DNA of 64,000 bases from an uncultured Geobacteraceae bacterium (GTDB taxonomy: Bacteria; Desulfobacterota; Desulfuromonadia; Geobacterales; Pseudopelobacteraceae), in NCBI GenBank assembly GCA_903939115.1, contig CAJAFV010000069.1, positions 62,001 through 126,000 of the forward strand, read 5' to 3'. The notes beneath the pieces are model-generated. The model saw nothing but the letters and a program-made list of their open reading frames with translations. It was not told the origin of the DNA and ran no database searches. The translations under genes and the position numbers were made by a program. Each line of letters begins with the position of its first letter. Within the stretch, counting starts at the first letter, position 1. Positions 52,749 to 61,834 of this stretch are shown here, piece after piece.

Positions 52749-52814
52749 AGCTCGGTTTTACCCACACATATCCACCAGCAAACAGATGGAAGGACGGATT
52801 GTCAGCTATCAGAT

Positions 52815-52836
52815 GCATATTGAAGTATAATCTTTT
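52815..52836. repeat. 22-bp direct repeat, left of hipBA
   Basis: gcatattgaagtataatctt plus tt; an identical copy is at 54553-54574, just after hipA. It contains TATAAT and might alternatively be a promoter. Confidence 0.7.
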
Positions 52837-52943
52837 CAGATAAGGCAAAGCCGGGTATAAGCTATGAATAACAAAATAAATAATGGACTAATTTAAGACT
52901 ATTATTCATATTTATTGAGTTAGGAGACCTAAAAAGGACTTTT

Positions 52944-53255
52944 ATGCAAAGTTCAGATACATCAGAAGAGATTGAAGTTGCATTCGGTCAACAACTGCGC
53001 AATCTGCGTCTGCGTCGGAACATCGACCAACGCCAGCTTGCCGAGCAGGCGGGGGTTGCACTCAATGCCGTGAAAAACCTGGAAAACGGCAGAGGTGCGA
53101 CGTTCACTTCTCTGGTAAAGATTCTGCGTACACTGGGTCGGGTCGATTGGCTTAAAACCCTGGCTCCGACGGTTGGCATCAGCCCGATACAGATGCTGAA
53201 GGCTAAACAGCCGCGACAACGCGCTTCTAAAACCAAAGGTCTTTCAGATGTTTAA
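52944..53255 (+). CDS. hipB: HipB-like XRE antitoxin
   Basis: A 103-residue protein with a helix-turn-helix at about 14-70 (NIDQRQLAEQAGVALNAVKNLENGRG) and a basic tail PRQRASKTK. It overlaps hipA by 8 nt. It binds its own promoter and the HipA kinase. Confidence 0.9.
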   Translation: MQSSDTSEEIEVAFGQQLRNLRLRRNIDQRQLAEQAGVALNAVKNLENGRGATFTSLVKILRTLGRVDWLKTLAPTVGISPIQMLKAKQPRQRASKTKGLSDV

Positions 53256-54534
53256 ACCGGTCCAGGCCATTGAAGTACGTATCTGGGGCACAACCGTCGG
53301 AGCGGCAGCCCTGGCTCCAAATCTTGGCTATTACGCCTTTGAGTACGACGGCAGCTTCATCAAATCCGGCATCGAACTTGCGCCGCTTGCTATGCCGCTC
53401 TCCGAAGCCAGTGAACCGTTTGTTTTTGTCGATCTTCCCGAGTTGAGTTTCAAACGGTTGCCTGCAATGCTGGCCGATGCCCTGCCGGACGATTTTGGCA
53501 ATGCCTTGATCGATGCCTGGATGGCTGGGAAAGGTATTGACAAGAAACAGGTGACACCGCTTGATCGCCTGGCCTATATGGGCAAGCGCGGCATGGGGGC
53601 ACTGGAATTCAAGCCGGCTCGCACACCAGCCATTGCCAGCAGCACGGCCATCAAGCTTTCCCGTCTGGTTGAGAGCGCCCGACAGGCGGTACATGGCGAA
53701 CTCGGTGAGGATCAGCTTGCCAAAGCAGCACTGGCCCAGATTATTCAGGTTGGAACTTCGGCAGGTGGCGCGCGAGCTAAAGCGGCCATTGCCTGGAATC
53801 CGGTCACTGACGAGATACGACCAGGGCAGTTCGACGTGGAGCCCTGCTTTGAGCATTGGCTGCTCAAATTCGACGGCATGGGCGCTGATCGGGAACTGGG
53901 CGGCACACAGGATTATGGCCGCATTGAGTTCGCCTACTATCGTATGGCGTCTGCAGCCGGAATTGATATGTCGCCCTGTCGTCTGCTTGAAGAAAATGGT
54001 CGGGCACATTTCATGACCCGGCGCTTTGATAGGCAGGAGAATCGCAAGCATCATCTGCAGTCCCTCTGCGCCATGGCTCATCTGGACTACAAGCAGAAGG
54101 CAAGTCATGACTACAGCCAGCTTTTCCACACCGTTGTCCGTCTGGGACTCGACTACGCAGCACTTGAGGAGGCGTTCCGGCGCATGGCCTTCAACGTCAT
54201 GGCGGCCAATTGCGACGACCACACCAAGAATATCTCATTCATGCTGCGGGAAGGAAAGCGCTGGGAGCTGGCACCAGCCTATGATGTGACGTATGCCTTT
54301 AACCCTGACGGAGAGTGGACCTGGCAGCATCTTATGGCAGTGAACGGCAAGTTTTCCGGTATTACACAAGCTGACCTTTTGACCGTTGCCGACCGCTTCG
54401 GTATCGGCACGGCGGCAAAGGTGCTGAAACAGGTGCGAGAGGCCGTTGCCGCCTGGCCAGACTTTGCCAATCATGCCGGGGTGAGTCCGGCTGAGACAAA
54501 TAGAATTATTGAACATCATTTCCTGATTCAGTAG
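53248..54534 (+). CDS. hipA: HipA-family Ser/Thr kinase toxin
   Basis: A 428-residue HipA: N-terminal HipA_N subdomain (about 1-110), then the kinase with the ATP-loop-like GTSAGGARAKA and the catalytic NCDDHTKN (HipA pattern NxDDHxxN). HipA-type kinases phosphorylate glutamyl-tRNA synthetase or related targets and induce persistence. Complete, in tandem with hipB, and bracketed by a 22-bp direct repeat. Confidence 0.93.
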   Translation: MFKPVQAIEVRIWGTTVGAAALAPNLGYYAFEYDGSFIKSGIELAPLAMPLSEASEPFVFVDLPELSFKRLPAMLADALPDDFGNALIDAWMAGKGIDKKQVTPLDRLAYMGKRGMGALEFKPARTPAIASSTAIKLSRLVESARQAVHGELGEDQLAKAALAQIIQVGTSAGGARAKAAIAWNPVTDEIRPGQFDVEPCFEHWLLKFDGMGADRELGGTQDYGRIEFAYYRMASAAGIDMSPCRLLEENGRAHFMTRRFDRQENRKHHLQSLCAMAHLDYKQKASHDYSQLFHTVVRLGLDYAALEEAFRRMAFNVMAANCDDHTKNISFMLREGKRWELAPAYDVTYAFNPDGEWTWQHLMAVNGKFSGITQADLLTVADRFGIGTAAKVLKQVREAVAAWPDFANHAGVSPAETNRIIEHHFLIQ

Positions 54535-54552
54535 TGGATTATCTGGACTACA

Positions 54553-54574
54553 GCATATTGAAGTATAATCTTTT
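54553..54574. repeat. 22-bp direct repeat, right of hipBA
   Basis: Identical copy of 52815-52836, 18 bp after the hipA stop. The remaining spacer to 54724 has another small repeated text (tatatattaccgg, at about 54665 and 54702). Confidence 0.7.
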
Positions 54575-54724
54575 TCGATAACACCAGCTCAACTCAAGGG
54601 GCTCCGCAGTTGCTAAAAATCTCCCCTCATAAAAACATATTGCCAAATATTTGTTAACTGGCTATATATATTACCGGATACAGCCTACATCTGGAAATAT
54701 ATATTACCGGTCATAAGGGGCATT

Positions 54725-56035
54725 ATGTTGGAAACAGTAAAAGAGATCATCCTGGACTTTCAGGATGTTGATCTGGCGACCGGCATTCCTCGCCGCCTCA
54801 TGGTCACTCCTGTCGCCGGAAAGGCTACTGTTTGTATTGGAGTACGACGCTGTGGAAAATCCACATTCATGTCCCAACTTATGCGGCGTCTGCTTGATAC
54901 CGGCGTATCCCGGCAGAATATTATTCACCTGAATTTTTTTGATGATCGCCTGCACAATCTGCAGCACGGTGGGTTGAGTGTAATCCTTGAAGCTTATTTT
55001 TCCCTCTACCCGGAAAAGAAAAATACCGAAAAAGTATACTGTTTTTTTGATGAGATACAGGTCGTAGTTGGTTGGGAACCATTTGTAGATCGCCTGATGC
55101 GCACTGAAAAATGTGAGGTGTACATCACCGGTTCGTCAGCGCAGATGCTTTCCCGGGAGATTGCCACGCAGATGCGTGGCAGAGCGCTTTCCTGGGAGGT
55201 ATTCCCTTTCTCCTTCCGGGAGTTCCTCAGCTTCAAAGACATTGAAAGCGCTGGTCCCCTCACCAGCAGGCAGCGCCTTGTTATCCAGAAGCTGTTCTCG
55301 GAATATTGGGAGGTCGGAGGATTCCCCGAAACAGCCGGGCTTGACCGTCATTTGCGCATCAAAACACATCAGGAATACTTCAATGCTGTGCTGTTTCGCG
55401 ATCTTGTCGAGCGTCATGACGTTGCACATCCCAGAGCAGTCGCGGATCTTGCCCACTGGCTTGTGGACAATACTGCTTCCCTGTATTCCGTAAACAATCT
55501 CACCGGCTACCTGAAATCATTAGGGCACAAAGCGCCTAAATCTGCTGTATCCGACTACCTTGAGTGGTTCGAGGACGCCTACTTCCTCTTCACTGTGCGC
55601 ATATATGACGCATCCCTGGCACGGGCCAACTCCAACCCCAAAAAAATCTACTGCATCGACCATGCGCTGGTAACGTCGGTCAGTTCCGGCATCCTCGTCA
55701 ATTCCGGCCATCTCCTCGAAAACCTGGTGTTTAATGCTTTGCGGCGGATCACTCCGGATATCTTCTATTTCAAGACCAAAGGCGGCCGTGAAGTTGATTT
55801 CATCGCCCAGATGCCGGATCGATCCAGAATGCTGGTTCAGGTGTGTGAATCAATAGCTGATCCGCAAACGCGGAAACGTGAAATTACAGCGCTTACTGAA
55901 GCAATGGCTGAGCTGAAATTAAAATCCGGCACCATCGTGACACGTGGCGTAGAGGAAAAAATAGAAGGTGAATACGGGACAATTTTTGTAACTTCTGTAT
56001 GGCGTTTTCTTTTGAATCTGCCGGAACCCAGATAA
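54725..56035 (+). CDS. AAA ATPase with DUF4143
   Basis: A 436-residue P-loop protein: GVRRCGKST (Walker A), VYCFFDEIQ (Walker B), DUF4143 in the middle (NNLTGYLKSLGHKAPKSAVSDYLEWF) and the nuclease-like TKGGREVDFIAQ. Different subgroup from the gene at 42200, about 50 residues longer. Its placement between hipBA and phd/vapC fits a mobile defence/TA neighbourhood. Confidence 0.88.
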   Translation: MLETVKEIILDFQDVDLATGIPRRLMVTPVAGKATVCIGVRRCGKSTFMSQLMRRLLDTGVSRQNIIHLNFFDDRLHNLQHGGLSVILEAYFSLYPEKKNTEKVYCFFDEIQVVVGWEPFVDRLMRTEKCEVYITGSSAQMLSREIATQMRGRALSWEVFPFSFREFLSFKDIESAGPLTSRQRLVIQKLFSEYWEVGGFPETAGLDRHLRIKTHQEYFNAVLFRDLVERHDVAHPRAVADLAHWLVDNTASLYSVNNLTGYLKSLGHKAPKSAVSDYLEWFEDAYFLFTVRIYDASLARANSNPKKIYCIDHALVTSVSSGILVNSGHLLENLVFNALRRITPDIFYFKTKGGREVDFIAQMPDRSRMLVQVCESIADPQTRKREITALTEAMAELKLKSGTIVTRGVEEKIEGEYGTIFVTSVWRFLLNLPEPR

Positions 56036-56198
56036 ACGTGATGAACCAGATAACTTCTGATAAAGGCGGATCAAACTTTTTTTATTAAAGTCCCTCGGTT
56101 CTTGGTTTTAAGAATAATTCAATTGTTTGTATTGTTCTTTACTAAACGAGTCTTTATTGGTAGCATCTGGCTAGACTGTCTATTTTTTTGGAGGGGCT

Positions 56199-56480
56199 AT
56201 GAAATCTAATAAACACACACACTCTATCCATGATCGTGAATGGCAGCTTCAAGAGGCCAAGAACCGCTTGAGTCAGGTGCTGAATTCAGCAATACACGAC
56301 GGACCACAGACCATAACTCTCCATGGCAAGCCGACTGCTGTGGTAGTGTCTTTTGAAGAATACCGGAAATTGATCCAGCCACGAACCACATTATCCCAAT
56401 TTTTTAGACAATCTCCTCTCTTCTCTGTTGAACTTGATCTGATCCGAAGTACCGATGTCTCCCGAGAGGTAGACCTGTGA
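56199..56480 (+). CDS. Phd/YefM-type antitoxin
   Basis: A 93-residue antitoxin with the PhdYeFM pattern WQLQEAKNRLSQVLNSAIHDGPQTITLHGKPTAVVVSFEEYRKL. GGAGGGG is 3 nt before the ATG. It overlaps the VapC gene by 4 nt. The C-terminal region should occupy the PIN toxin active site. Confidence 0.93.
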   Translation: MKSNKHTHSIHDREWQLQEAKNRLSQVLNSAIHDGPQTITLHGKPTAVVVSFEEYRKLIQPRTTLSQFFRQSPLFSVELDLIRSTDVSREVDL

Positions 56481-56914
56481 AGTTTCTTCTTGATACCTGT
56501 CTGGTCTCCGAGCTTGTGAAAAAGGAACCGAATTTGAGGATCGTTTCCTGGCTTGATGAGTGCGACGAGCAAGGTTTGTACCTGAGTGTCCTTACCGTCG
56601 GCGAATTACAGAAGGGTGTCAGTAAATTGCCTGCAGGCATAAGGAAAGAGAATCTTCAGATGTTGATCGAACACGACCTGGCGGAACGATTCAAAGGACG
56701 CATTCTTGAATTGGACATGGATACGTCATTAACATGGGGAAAACTTCAAGGAGAAGCAGAACAAAGGGGTGAAAAACTCTCGGTAATGGACTCACTTATT
56801 GCCGCCACAGCCATAACCCATGGATTGATCGTTGTGACACGCAACTTAAAAGATCTCGAACGGTGTCAAGCCAAGGTGTTCAACCCGTGGGATGATGATC
56901 CTCCTGCCTGGTGA
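56477..56914 (+). CDS. vapC: VapC-family PIN-domain RNase toxin
   Basis: A 145-residue PIN protein: LLDTCLVSEL with catalytic Asp, Glu in VGELQKGVSKLP, Asp in VMDSLIAATAITHGLIVVTRNLKDL. VapC toxins cleave tRNA or rRNA. It is paired with a Phd-type antitoxin, the FitB-like PIN/Phd arrangement. Confidence 0.93.
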   Translation: MKFLLDTCLVSELVKKEPNLRIVSWLDECDEQGLYLSVLTVGELQKGVSKLPAGIRKENLQMLIEHDLAERFKGRILELDMDTSLTWGKLQGEAEQRGEKLSVMDSLIAATAITHGLIVVTRNLKDLERCQAKVFNPWDDDPPAW

Positions 56915-57026
56915 AAGTTCAGCTCTCTTTCCTATCTCATGGCAGTGAACGGCTGGTATTCTGTCATTTACACAAGTTGACGAGTAAACCAAAATGGCTG
57001 CTCTACAGAATTAACGTCAAGGTACC

Positions 57027-57998
57027 ATGACTCCTCAAAATAAGACATTTCCCACCGTCTCCATCATTACCCCCTCCTACAACCAGGGCGCGTTCCTGGC
57101 TGAGACGATCGAGAGCGTTATCAGCCAGCAGGGAGAGTTCTTCATTGACTACATCATCATTGATGGCGGATCTGGCGACAACTCTGTTGATATCATCACG
57201 AGGTATGACTCACTGCTGAAAACGGGGCACTGGCCAATCAGATGCCAGGGGATTACCTTTCGGTGGATGAGCAAGAAAGACAACGGGCAGACGGATGCCC
57301 TGATGAAGGGCTTTCGCATAATGCGGGGGGAAATACTGGCCTGGCTGAACTCCGATGACACCTATCTACCTGGAGCCTTGCAGAGTGCAGTCGATTTTTT
57401 CCGTGCCGAGCCGGATGCGGCACTTGTTTATGGAGATGCCCACTACACTGATGCCGCAGGCTCTGTCATCAGCAACTATCGAACAGCAGATTTCGACCTT
57501 GTCAAGCTGGCCTCCGCCAACATCATCTGCCAGCCAGCGGCTTTTTTCCGGAGAGCCGCTTTCGAGGCGGTCGGAGGCCTCGACGAGACGCTGCACTTTG
57601 CCATGGATTACGACCTCTGGATCAGGCTCGGCAGGCGCTTTTCCTGTCATCACATCCACCAACTGCTGGCAAACTATCGTCTCCACGAAACATCCAAGAC
57701 CATCAACAGCGACACGCTCATCAGCAACAGCGAAGAATCTCTTGACGTCACCCGCAGACATTTCGGCTGGGCGCCGTTAACCAGAGTCTACACATCATGC
57801 CACATCCGCTGTTCAGCCAGCCTGCCAGTCATGTTAGCCAGAAGCAGGTTTGCAGTAGCATCTGCATCAATGTTCTGTTCGTTGAGCCGTTACCTGTATC
57901 TAAATCACGGCTTTCACCGTAATGACCTGAGACTGCTGAACAGAGAGAACTTCAGCAAGCTCTTTAAAAGCCGGATTGAGATCATGATCGGTAAATAA
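57027..57998 (+). CDS. Family 2 glycosyltransferase
   Basis: A 323-residue GT2 enzyme: SIITPSYNQGAFLAETIESV, IIDGGSGDNS and the nucleotide-sugar/metal motif NSDDTYLPGA. LHFAMDYDLWIRLG is the acceptor-side motif. No membrane segment. Resumes the glycan gene set after the TA block. ATG is preceded by AAGGTACC only. Confidence 0.9.
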   Translation: MTPQNKTFPTVSIITPSYNQGAFLAETIESVISQQGEFFIDYIIIDGGSGDNSVDIITRYDSLLKTGHWPIRCQGITFRWMSKKDNGQTDALMKGFRIMRGEILAWLNSDDTYLPGALQSAVDFFRAEPDAALVYGDAHYTDAAGSVISNYRTADFDLVKLASANIICQPAAFFRRAAFEAVGGLDETLHFAMDYDLWIRLGRRFSCHHIHQLLANYRLHETSKTINSDTLISNSEESLDVTRRHFGWAPLTRVYTSCHIRCSASLPVMLARSRFAVASASMFCSLSRYLYLNHGFHRNDLRLLNRENFSKLFKSRIEIMIGK

Positions 57999-58082
57999 GA
58001 GTCCAGGTACTTAACATAGACATATACGCCAAATTCTGATATGCCTGCTTTTAAAAGAGACTACTACATACAGGAGCGAAAT

Positions 58083-58451
58083 ATGAGAGGGATGTTTTTT
58101 GTCGTCATACTAATAGTGTCATCGATGCTGTCCGGCTGCGGAAATGATCAGGATAAAATTGTAACAAACTATTGCAAAGCGCTTGAAGCCGGAAAGCTTG
58201 ACGATGCAGTATCATATCTGTCTAAATCTGCCAGACAGGAGTTGGAAAAAGCCGGGGGGAAATCTCTATTAACGTCGGCAGCCGATGTCTTCAAGCAGCG
58301 TAAAGGTATTAAAAAAATCACCATTTCCAAAAGAGATGTAAAGGGGGATACAGCCATGATTATGTTCGTCTATAATTTCAAAGACGGCACGACAAGTTCT
58401 GATTTTTTCCCTTTAGTGAAAGAAGACGGTAAATGGAAAATCTCAAAGTAG
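58083..58451 (+). CDS. DUF4878-like lipoprotein
   Basis: A 122-residue lipoprotein with signal ending LSGC (Cys19), then an NTF2-like domain (IVTNYCKALEAGKLDDAVSYLSKSA and LVKEDGKWKIS). Such domains occur in secreted or periplasmic proteins with unknown ligands. The ATG at 58083 has AGGAGCG just before; the frame is open to 58041 but that is unlikely to be translated. Convergent overlap of 9 nt with the GT4 gene. Confidence 0.82.
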   Translation: MRGMFFVVILIVSSMLSGCGNDQDKIVTNYCKALEAGKLDDAVSYLSKSARQELEKAGGKSLLTSAADVFKQRKGIKKITISKRDVKGDTAMIMFVYNFKDGTTSSDFFPLVKEDGKWKISK

Positions 58452-59555
58452 ATGGTTCGCCATCTCCTCAATAGCATTAACCAGGGACCCCCAGGACATC
58501 TTTTGCGCCACCACGGTATTGATATTTTTTTCGAAGTCTATCTGCCTGTTGTTATAAAACCACCGAATCCCCTCGGCAATAGCCAGAGGATCGTTTGGCT
58601 GGACAAGTCTGCCGGTACATCCGTCCACAACAACCTCATGGAAACCGCCGACATCGGTAGCCAGAACCGGTTTTCCAAATCCGTACGAAGTAGCTATTAC
58701 TCCTGACGTTTTAGTCGTTCGGTATGGAAGAACGACCAGGTCGGTGCGGGCAAAATATCCGACCATCTCTTCATCAGCGACATAGCGGTCGACAATCTCC
58801 ACCCTGTCAGATATATCAAGCTCGTGAATCAGAAGCCGGTACTCTTCACTACCATGCCAGAATTCACCGACAACAGTCAGCTTAATATCAAGATCTGCTG
58901 CCATGGCAACGGCCCTGAGCAGGAGATCCAGTCCTTTATAGGGTCTAACGAAACCAAAGAAAAGAAGATGTAAGGTCGTTCCGGAATGGAGCGGTTTTGA
59001 GGAGTCGTAACTGAAAATCGGCAAGAGATGCAGACGAACTGCGGCAGTACCGTTTATCGCCTGAAGTTCGGCTTGCTCCAGAGTGGAATGAACAATCATC
59101 TTCTCGGCTCGCCGTAAAACAAAGCGCGCCAGTATTTTTTTGAAAAGAGAATCTTCGTGCTCGTACACATTGATGCAGAGCAGTATGCATGATATGCCCC
59201 GCTTACGGAGGCGGCGCATTAACCAGGCGTACATCGGTGTCCAGTAGGTTACCCACCACGGGAGAATGACAACATCAGGGGAGAAGGCCTCTATTCTGCG
59301 TGCCGTCGCCAGCCACGAGGCAACACTCACAGAATCGATATTGTATGAGATGCGCCGGAACTCTTCTGTTATGGTTTTGCGGTCAGATGTGGCATCCAGT
59401 TGAGGCTTCTTCCCGTAGAGCAGCGCCGGATACTGTCGGCGGTAACTGAGCAGCAGCAGTTCATGTCGCTTTTCCAGTTCCTGCGCCAGAGAATAACAGT
59501 ACTTGGCGATCCCCCCCCTGAAGGGGGGTATGGGGGCGATCAGGCAAACTTTCAT
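58443..59555 (-). CDS. Family 4 glycosyltransferase
   Basis: A 370-residue GT-B enzyme: APIPPFRGGIAKYCYSLAQELEKRH at the start, LLFFGFVRPYKGLDLLLRAVAM and LPYRTTKTSGVIATSYGFGKPVLATDVGG for donor binding. Cytoplasmic or peripheral membrane. Opposite strand to the surrounding EPS genes. The start codon region has the hairpin CCCCCCTGAAGGGGGG (59512-59527) coding part of its N-terminus. Confidence 0.9.
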   Translation of the reverse strand: MKVCLIAPIPPFRGGIAKYCYSLAQELEKRHELLLLSYRRQYPALLYGKKPQLDATSDRKTITEEFRRISYNIDSVSVASWLATARRIEAFSPDVVILPWWVTYWTPMYAWLMRRLRKRGISCILLCINVYEHEDSLFKKILARFVLRRAEKMIVHSTLEQAELQAINGTAAVRLHLLPIFSYDSSKPLHSGTTLHLLFFGFVRPYKGLDLLLRAVAMAADLDIKLTVVGEFWHGSEEYRLLIHELDISDRVEIVDRYVADEEMVGYFARTDLVVLPYRTTKTSGVIATSYGFGKPVLATDVGGFHEVVVDGCTGRLVQPNDPLAIAEGIRWFYNNRQIDFEKNINTVVAQKMSWGSLVNAIEEMANHLL

Positions 59556-59572
59556 GCAACCTTCAAACTGTT

Positions 59573-60058
59573 TTAATTCGGGAACTTTACCTTGTATTTT
59601 GTCACCAGATCATATTGCGCTTGCTGCATCGGAGAGCCACGAAGAATCTTACTCCAGGATTTATCAAATTCAGTCCCGGTGTCTATATGGGTACAAATCA
59701 ACTTATTGTCCTTGTTGTAGTATCTCTTGGCAACGCCACGAAATTTCCCCTTCTCAATCTGGTAATCCAGCTGGAATTGAGTCACATCACCCTTTGTGGC
59801 TATATTTCCCTTGCATACCTCATGTTTTGAAAGCTCGTCTACGGTAGAAGTTATACCTCCGCTTGTTAAAATATACTTCTCAGTCCAGCTCACCACACTG
59901 CCCTTCACTTTGATACTGTCGACATCATAGAAACCAGAAGCAACTTTTTCATCTGAATAGCTGTTTTTATCCCATTTTGCTGCTTGGCACACAAGAGTCC
60001 CAAATATAAGTACTGACCCAATGACTCCGGACAAAATAACATTATTTTTCATACACAT
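59573..60058 (-). CDS. Exported hypothetical protein (surface-adhesin E-like)
   Basis: A 161-residue protein with a signal peptide ending about VCQA (residue 26). WDKNSYSDEKVASGFYDVDSIKVKGSVVSWTEKYILTSGG is like the YYD...SI-G----W-- pattern of surface-adhesin-E proteins. Two later cysteines may pair. AGGAGATG lies before the ATG. No operon partner is clear. Confidence 0.65.
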   Translation of the reverse strand: MCMKNNVILSGVIGSVLIFGTLVCQAAKWDKNSYSDEKVASGFYDVDSIKVKGSVVSWTEKYILTSGGITSTVDELSKHEVCKGNIATKGDVTQFQLDYQIEKGKFRGVAKRYYNKDNKLICTHIDTGTEFDKSWSKILRGSPMQQAQYDLVTKYKVKFPN

Positions 60059-60252
60059 CTCCTTTGTGGTTAATTATGGTTCTTATTCAGGTAGAAAATT
60101 AGTGTGGACAGAGGCAGCAGCATCCTTTGAATACAGCCAGCCTTTAAAGACATTATAGGGCAAAATAACATAATTACCCTTTCAAATAAAGTGTCATTAT
60201 GCAAAAATAGCGCTCTTGCGGCAACCTCCATTGGATGTAAGGAACCACAAAA

Positions 60253-61788
60253 ATGTATTCAGCAATAGTTCAAGAGTCCACTCGAAATATAATTGAAAAA
60301 ACTCCAACAGAAATGTCCGCTTTAAGCTCAAAGAAAGAATTACTATCACTACAGAATCTGAAGTGGGCAATCGGGGGTTTGCTCGTATATTTTGGCTTTC
60401 GACTGGTGTATCTGGCACTGAATGTTTCTTCGTTTGCCCCTCCTGACGAAGTAACCCATGCCGGACTGTGTAAAATATTTGCCTCGGTTTTCCTGCTTCC
60501 AGAAAACTCCCCGCGTACATACGAATTCGGTCTGGTCACTAACATCCCCTGGCTCTATTACTGGACCATGGGAAAGTTACTTCACCTCAACATCATTGGC
60601 CTTTCTGATCTGGTGTTTCTTCGCCTTCTCAATATCCCGCTGGCATTCGGAACCGTTTTTTTTGTCAGACAAACGCTGCTCCTCTTCAGTAACGACCGGC
60701 TTACCCAAATTCTGGTGGTCGTTGTTATGACAAATACCGCGATGTTTTCACTTTTGTCGGCTTCGGTCTCGTACGACAACCTGACAAATCTACTGGCAGC
60801 CATGGCAATCTTTTATCTTTTCGCCTTCCTCAAGAACCGCTCAGGTGACCTGCTCGCCGCATCAATCCTCTGCCAGCTGGCTGGGTGCCTGACCAAAGTA
60901 ACGTTCCTGCCCCTGGTTTTGGCGCTGACTCTGCTGTTGATTGTGTATGAAGGGAAGAATCTGCGCCGCTTTCCCGCCACAGTGACAAATTACTTTCGAA
61001 CGATGAACCGCCTGGCGTGGCTGTCTGCGCTGGCTATTTTCGTGGTTTTCGGGCTGAACCTTCAGCTTTATGCCGGTAATTACCTCACCTACGGGACTCT
61101 TAACCCCGGTATGGCAGAAGTCGTCTCTCCCGAGAATTCCATGCAGTACCGTATCTCGGCACGTGAGACGATTTTCAGGCTCTACACGGATGCTAAGATT
61201 TCCTACATGGAAGCGTTAATAATGGCAGGAGACATAAAGCATATCGGGGACAAATCCGACACGTTCTATATGTTGATGACCTATGAAAACCTGAAGAGGA
61301 ACCCAGGGCTCTGGATGAGTCCACTACAGTACTCCAAGGTCTGGTTTGAAAGCATGGCCAGCACCATATTCGGCATTAAAGCGCATCTGCCGATGTATAA
61401 AGACACGCTGTATTTGATGCCACTCTATCTGGTAATGGCACTTTCTCTCCTCGGTTTTGTCATCCGCTGGCGCCCTCGGGAATCAGGGTGGCTGCCACTT
61501 TGCCTTGCTGTGATCGCATGTTTTTATGCGGGATATCTTTTGTTCAAGATTAACTACAACGCGTATCTTTACTATGGGACACCGGGAATTACCTTACAGG
61601 GACGCTACCTTTTCCCTGTAATCGGTCCGATCTACGTCTTATTAAGTCTATACCTGCTGCGACTCTTCCGTGCTGATTACCTCCGGATTCCACTGGCGCT
61701 GGTAACGATACTGCTATTCATCACGTACGATTTCCCCTGGTTTCTGATGCACGCCACCCCACAATGGTATGAGTGGATGCCGAGGTAA
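60253..61788 (+). CDS. GT-C-type membrane protein (DUF2142-like)
   Basis: A 511-residue protein with about 11 membrane helices; APPDEVTHAGLCKIF in the first loop resembles the PDExxH motif of DUF2142/GT-C transferases, where Asp/Glu act as base on a polyprenyl-phosphate sugar. AAGGAA is 9 nt before the ATG. It precedes another GT-C protein gene in the same direction. Confidence 0.8.
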   Translation: MYSAIVQESTRNIIEKTPTEMSALSSKKELLSLQNLKWAIGGLLVYFGFRLVYLALNVSSFAPPDEVTHAGLCKIFASVFLLPENSPRTYEFGLVTNIPWLYYWTMGKLLHLNIIGLSDLVFLRLLNIPLAFGTVFFVRQTLLLFSNDRLTQILVVVVMTNTAMFSLLSASVSYDNLTNLLAAMAIFYLFAFLKNRSGDLLAASILCQLAGCLTKVTFLPLVLALTLLLIVYEGKNLRRFPATVTNYFRTMNRLAWLSALAIFVVFGLNLQLYAGNYLTYGTLNPGMAEVVSPENSMQYRISARETIFRLYTDAKISYMEALIMAGDIKHIGDKSDTFYMLMTYENLKRNPGLWMSPLQYSKVWFESMASTIFGIKAHLPMYKDTLYLMPLYLVMALSLLGFVIRWRPRESGWLPLCLAVIACFYAGYLLFKINYNAYLYYGTPGITLQGRYLFPVIGPIYVLLSLYLLRLFRADYLRIPLALVTILLFITYDFPWFLMHATPQWYEWMPR

Positions 61789-61813
61789 ATCAGTTGAGAG
61801 ATGAGTCAGAACC

Positions 61814-61834
61814 GACGAGGGATGAGGGATGATG
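61814..61834 (+). repeat. Heptamer repeat containing the ribosome site and start codon
   Basis: GACGAGG-GATGAGG-GATGATG: three heptamers. The GAGG of the first supplies an SD about 8 nt before ATG 61829, and the third supplies the start codons. Gain or loss of one heptamer would change SD spacing. Confidence 0.7.
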
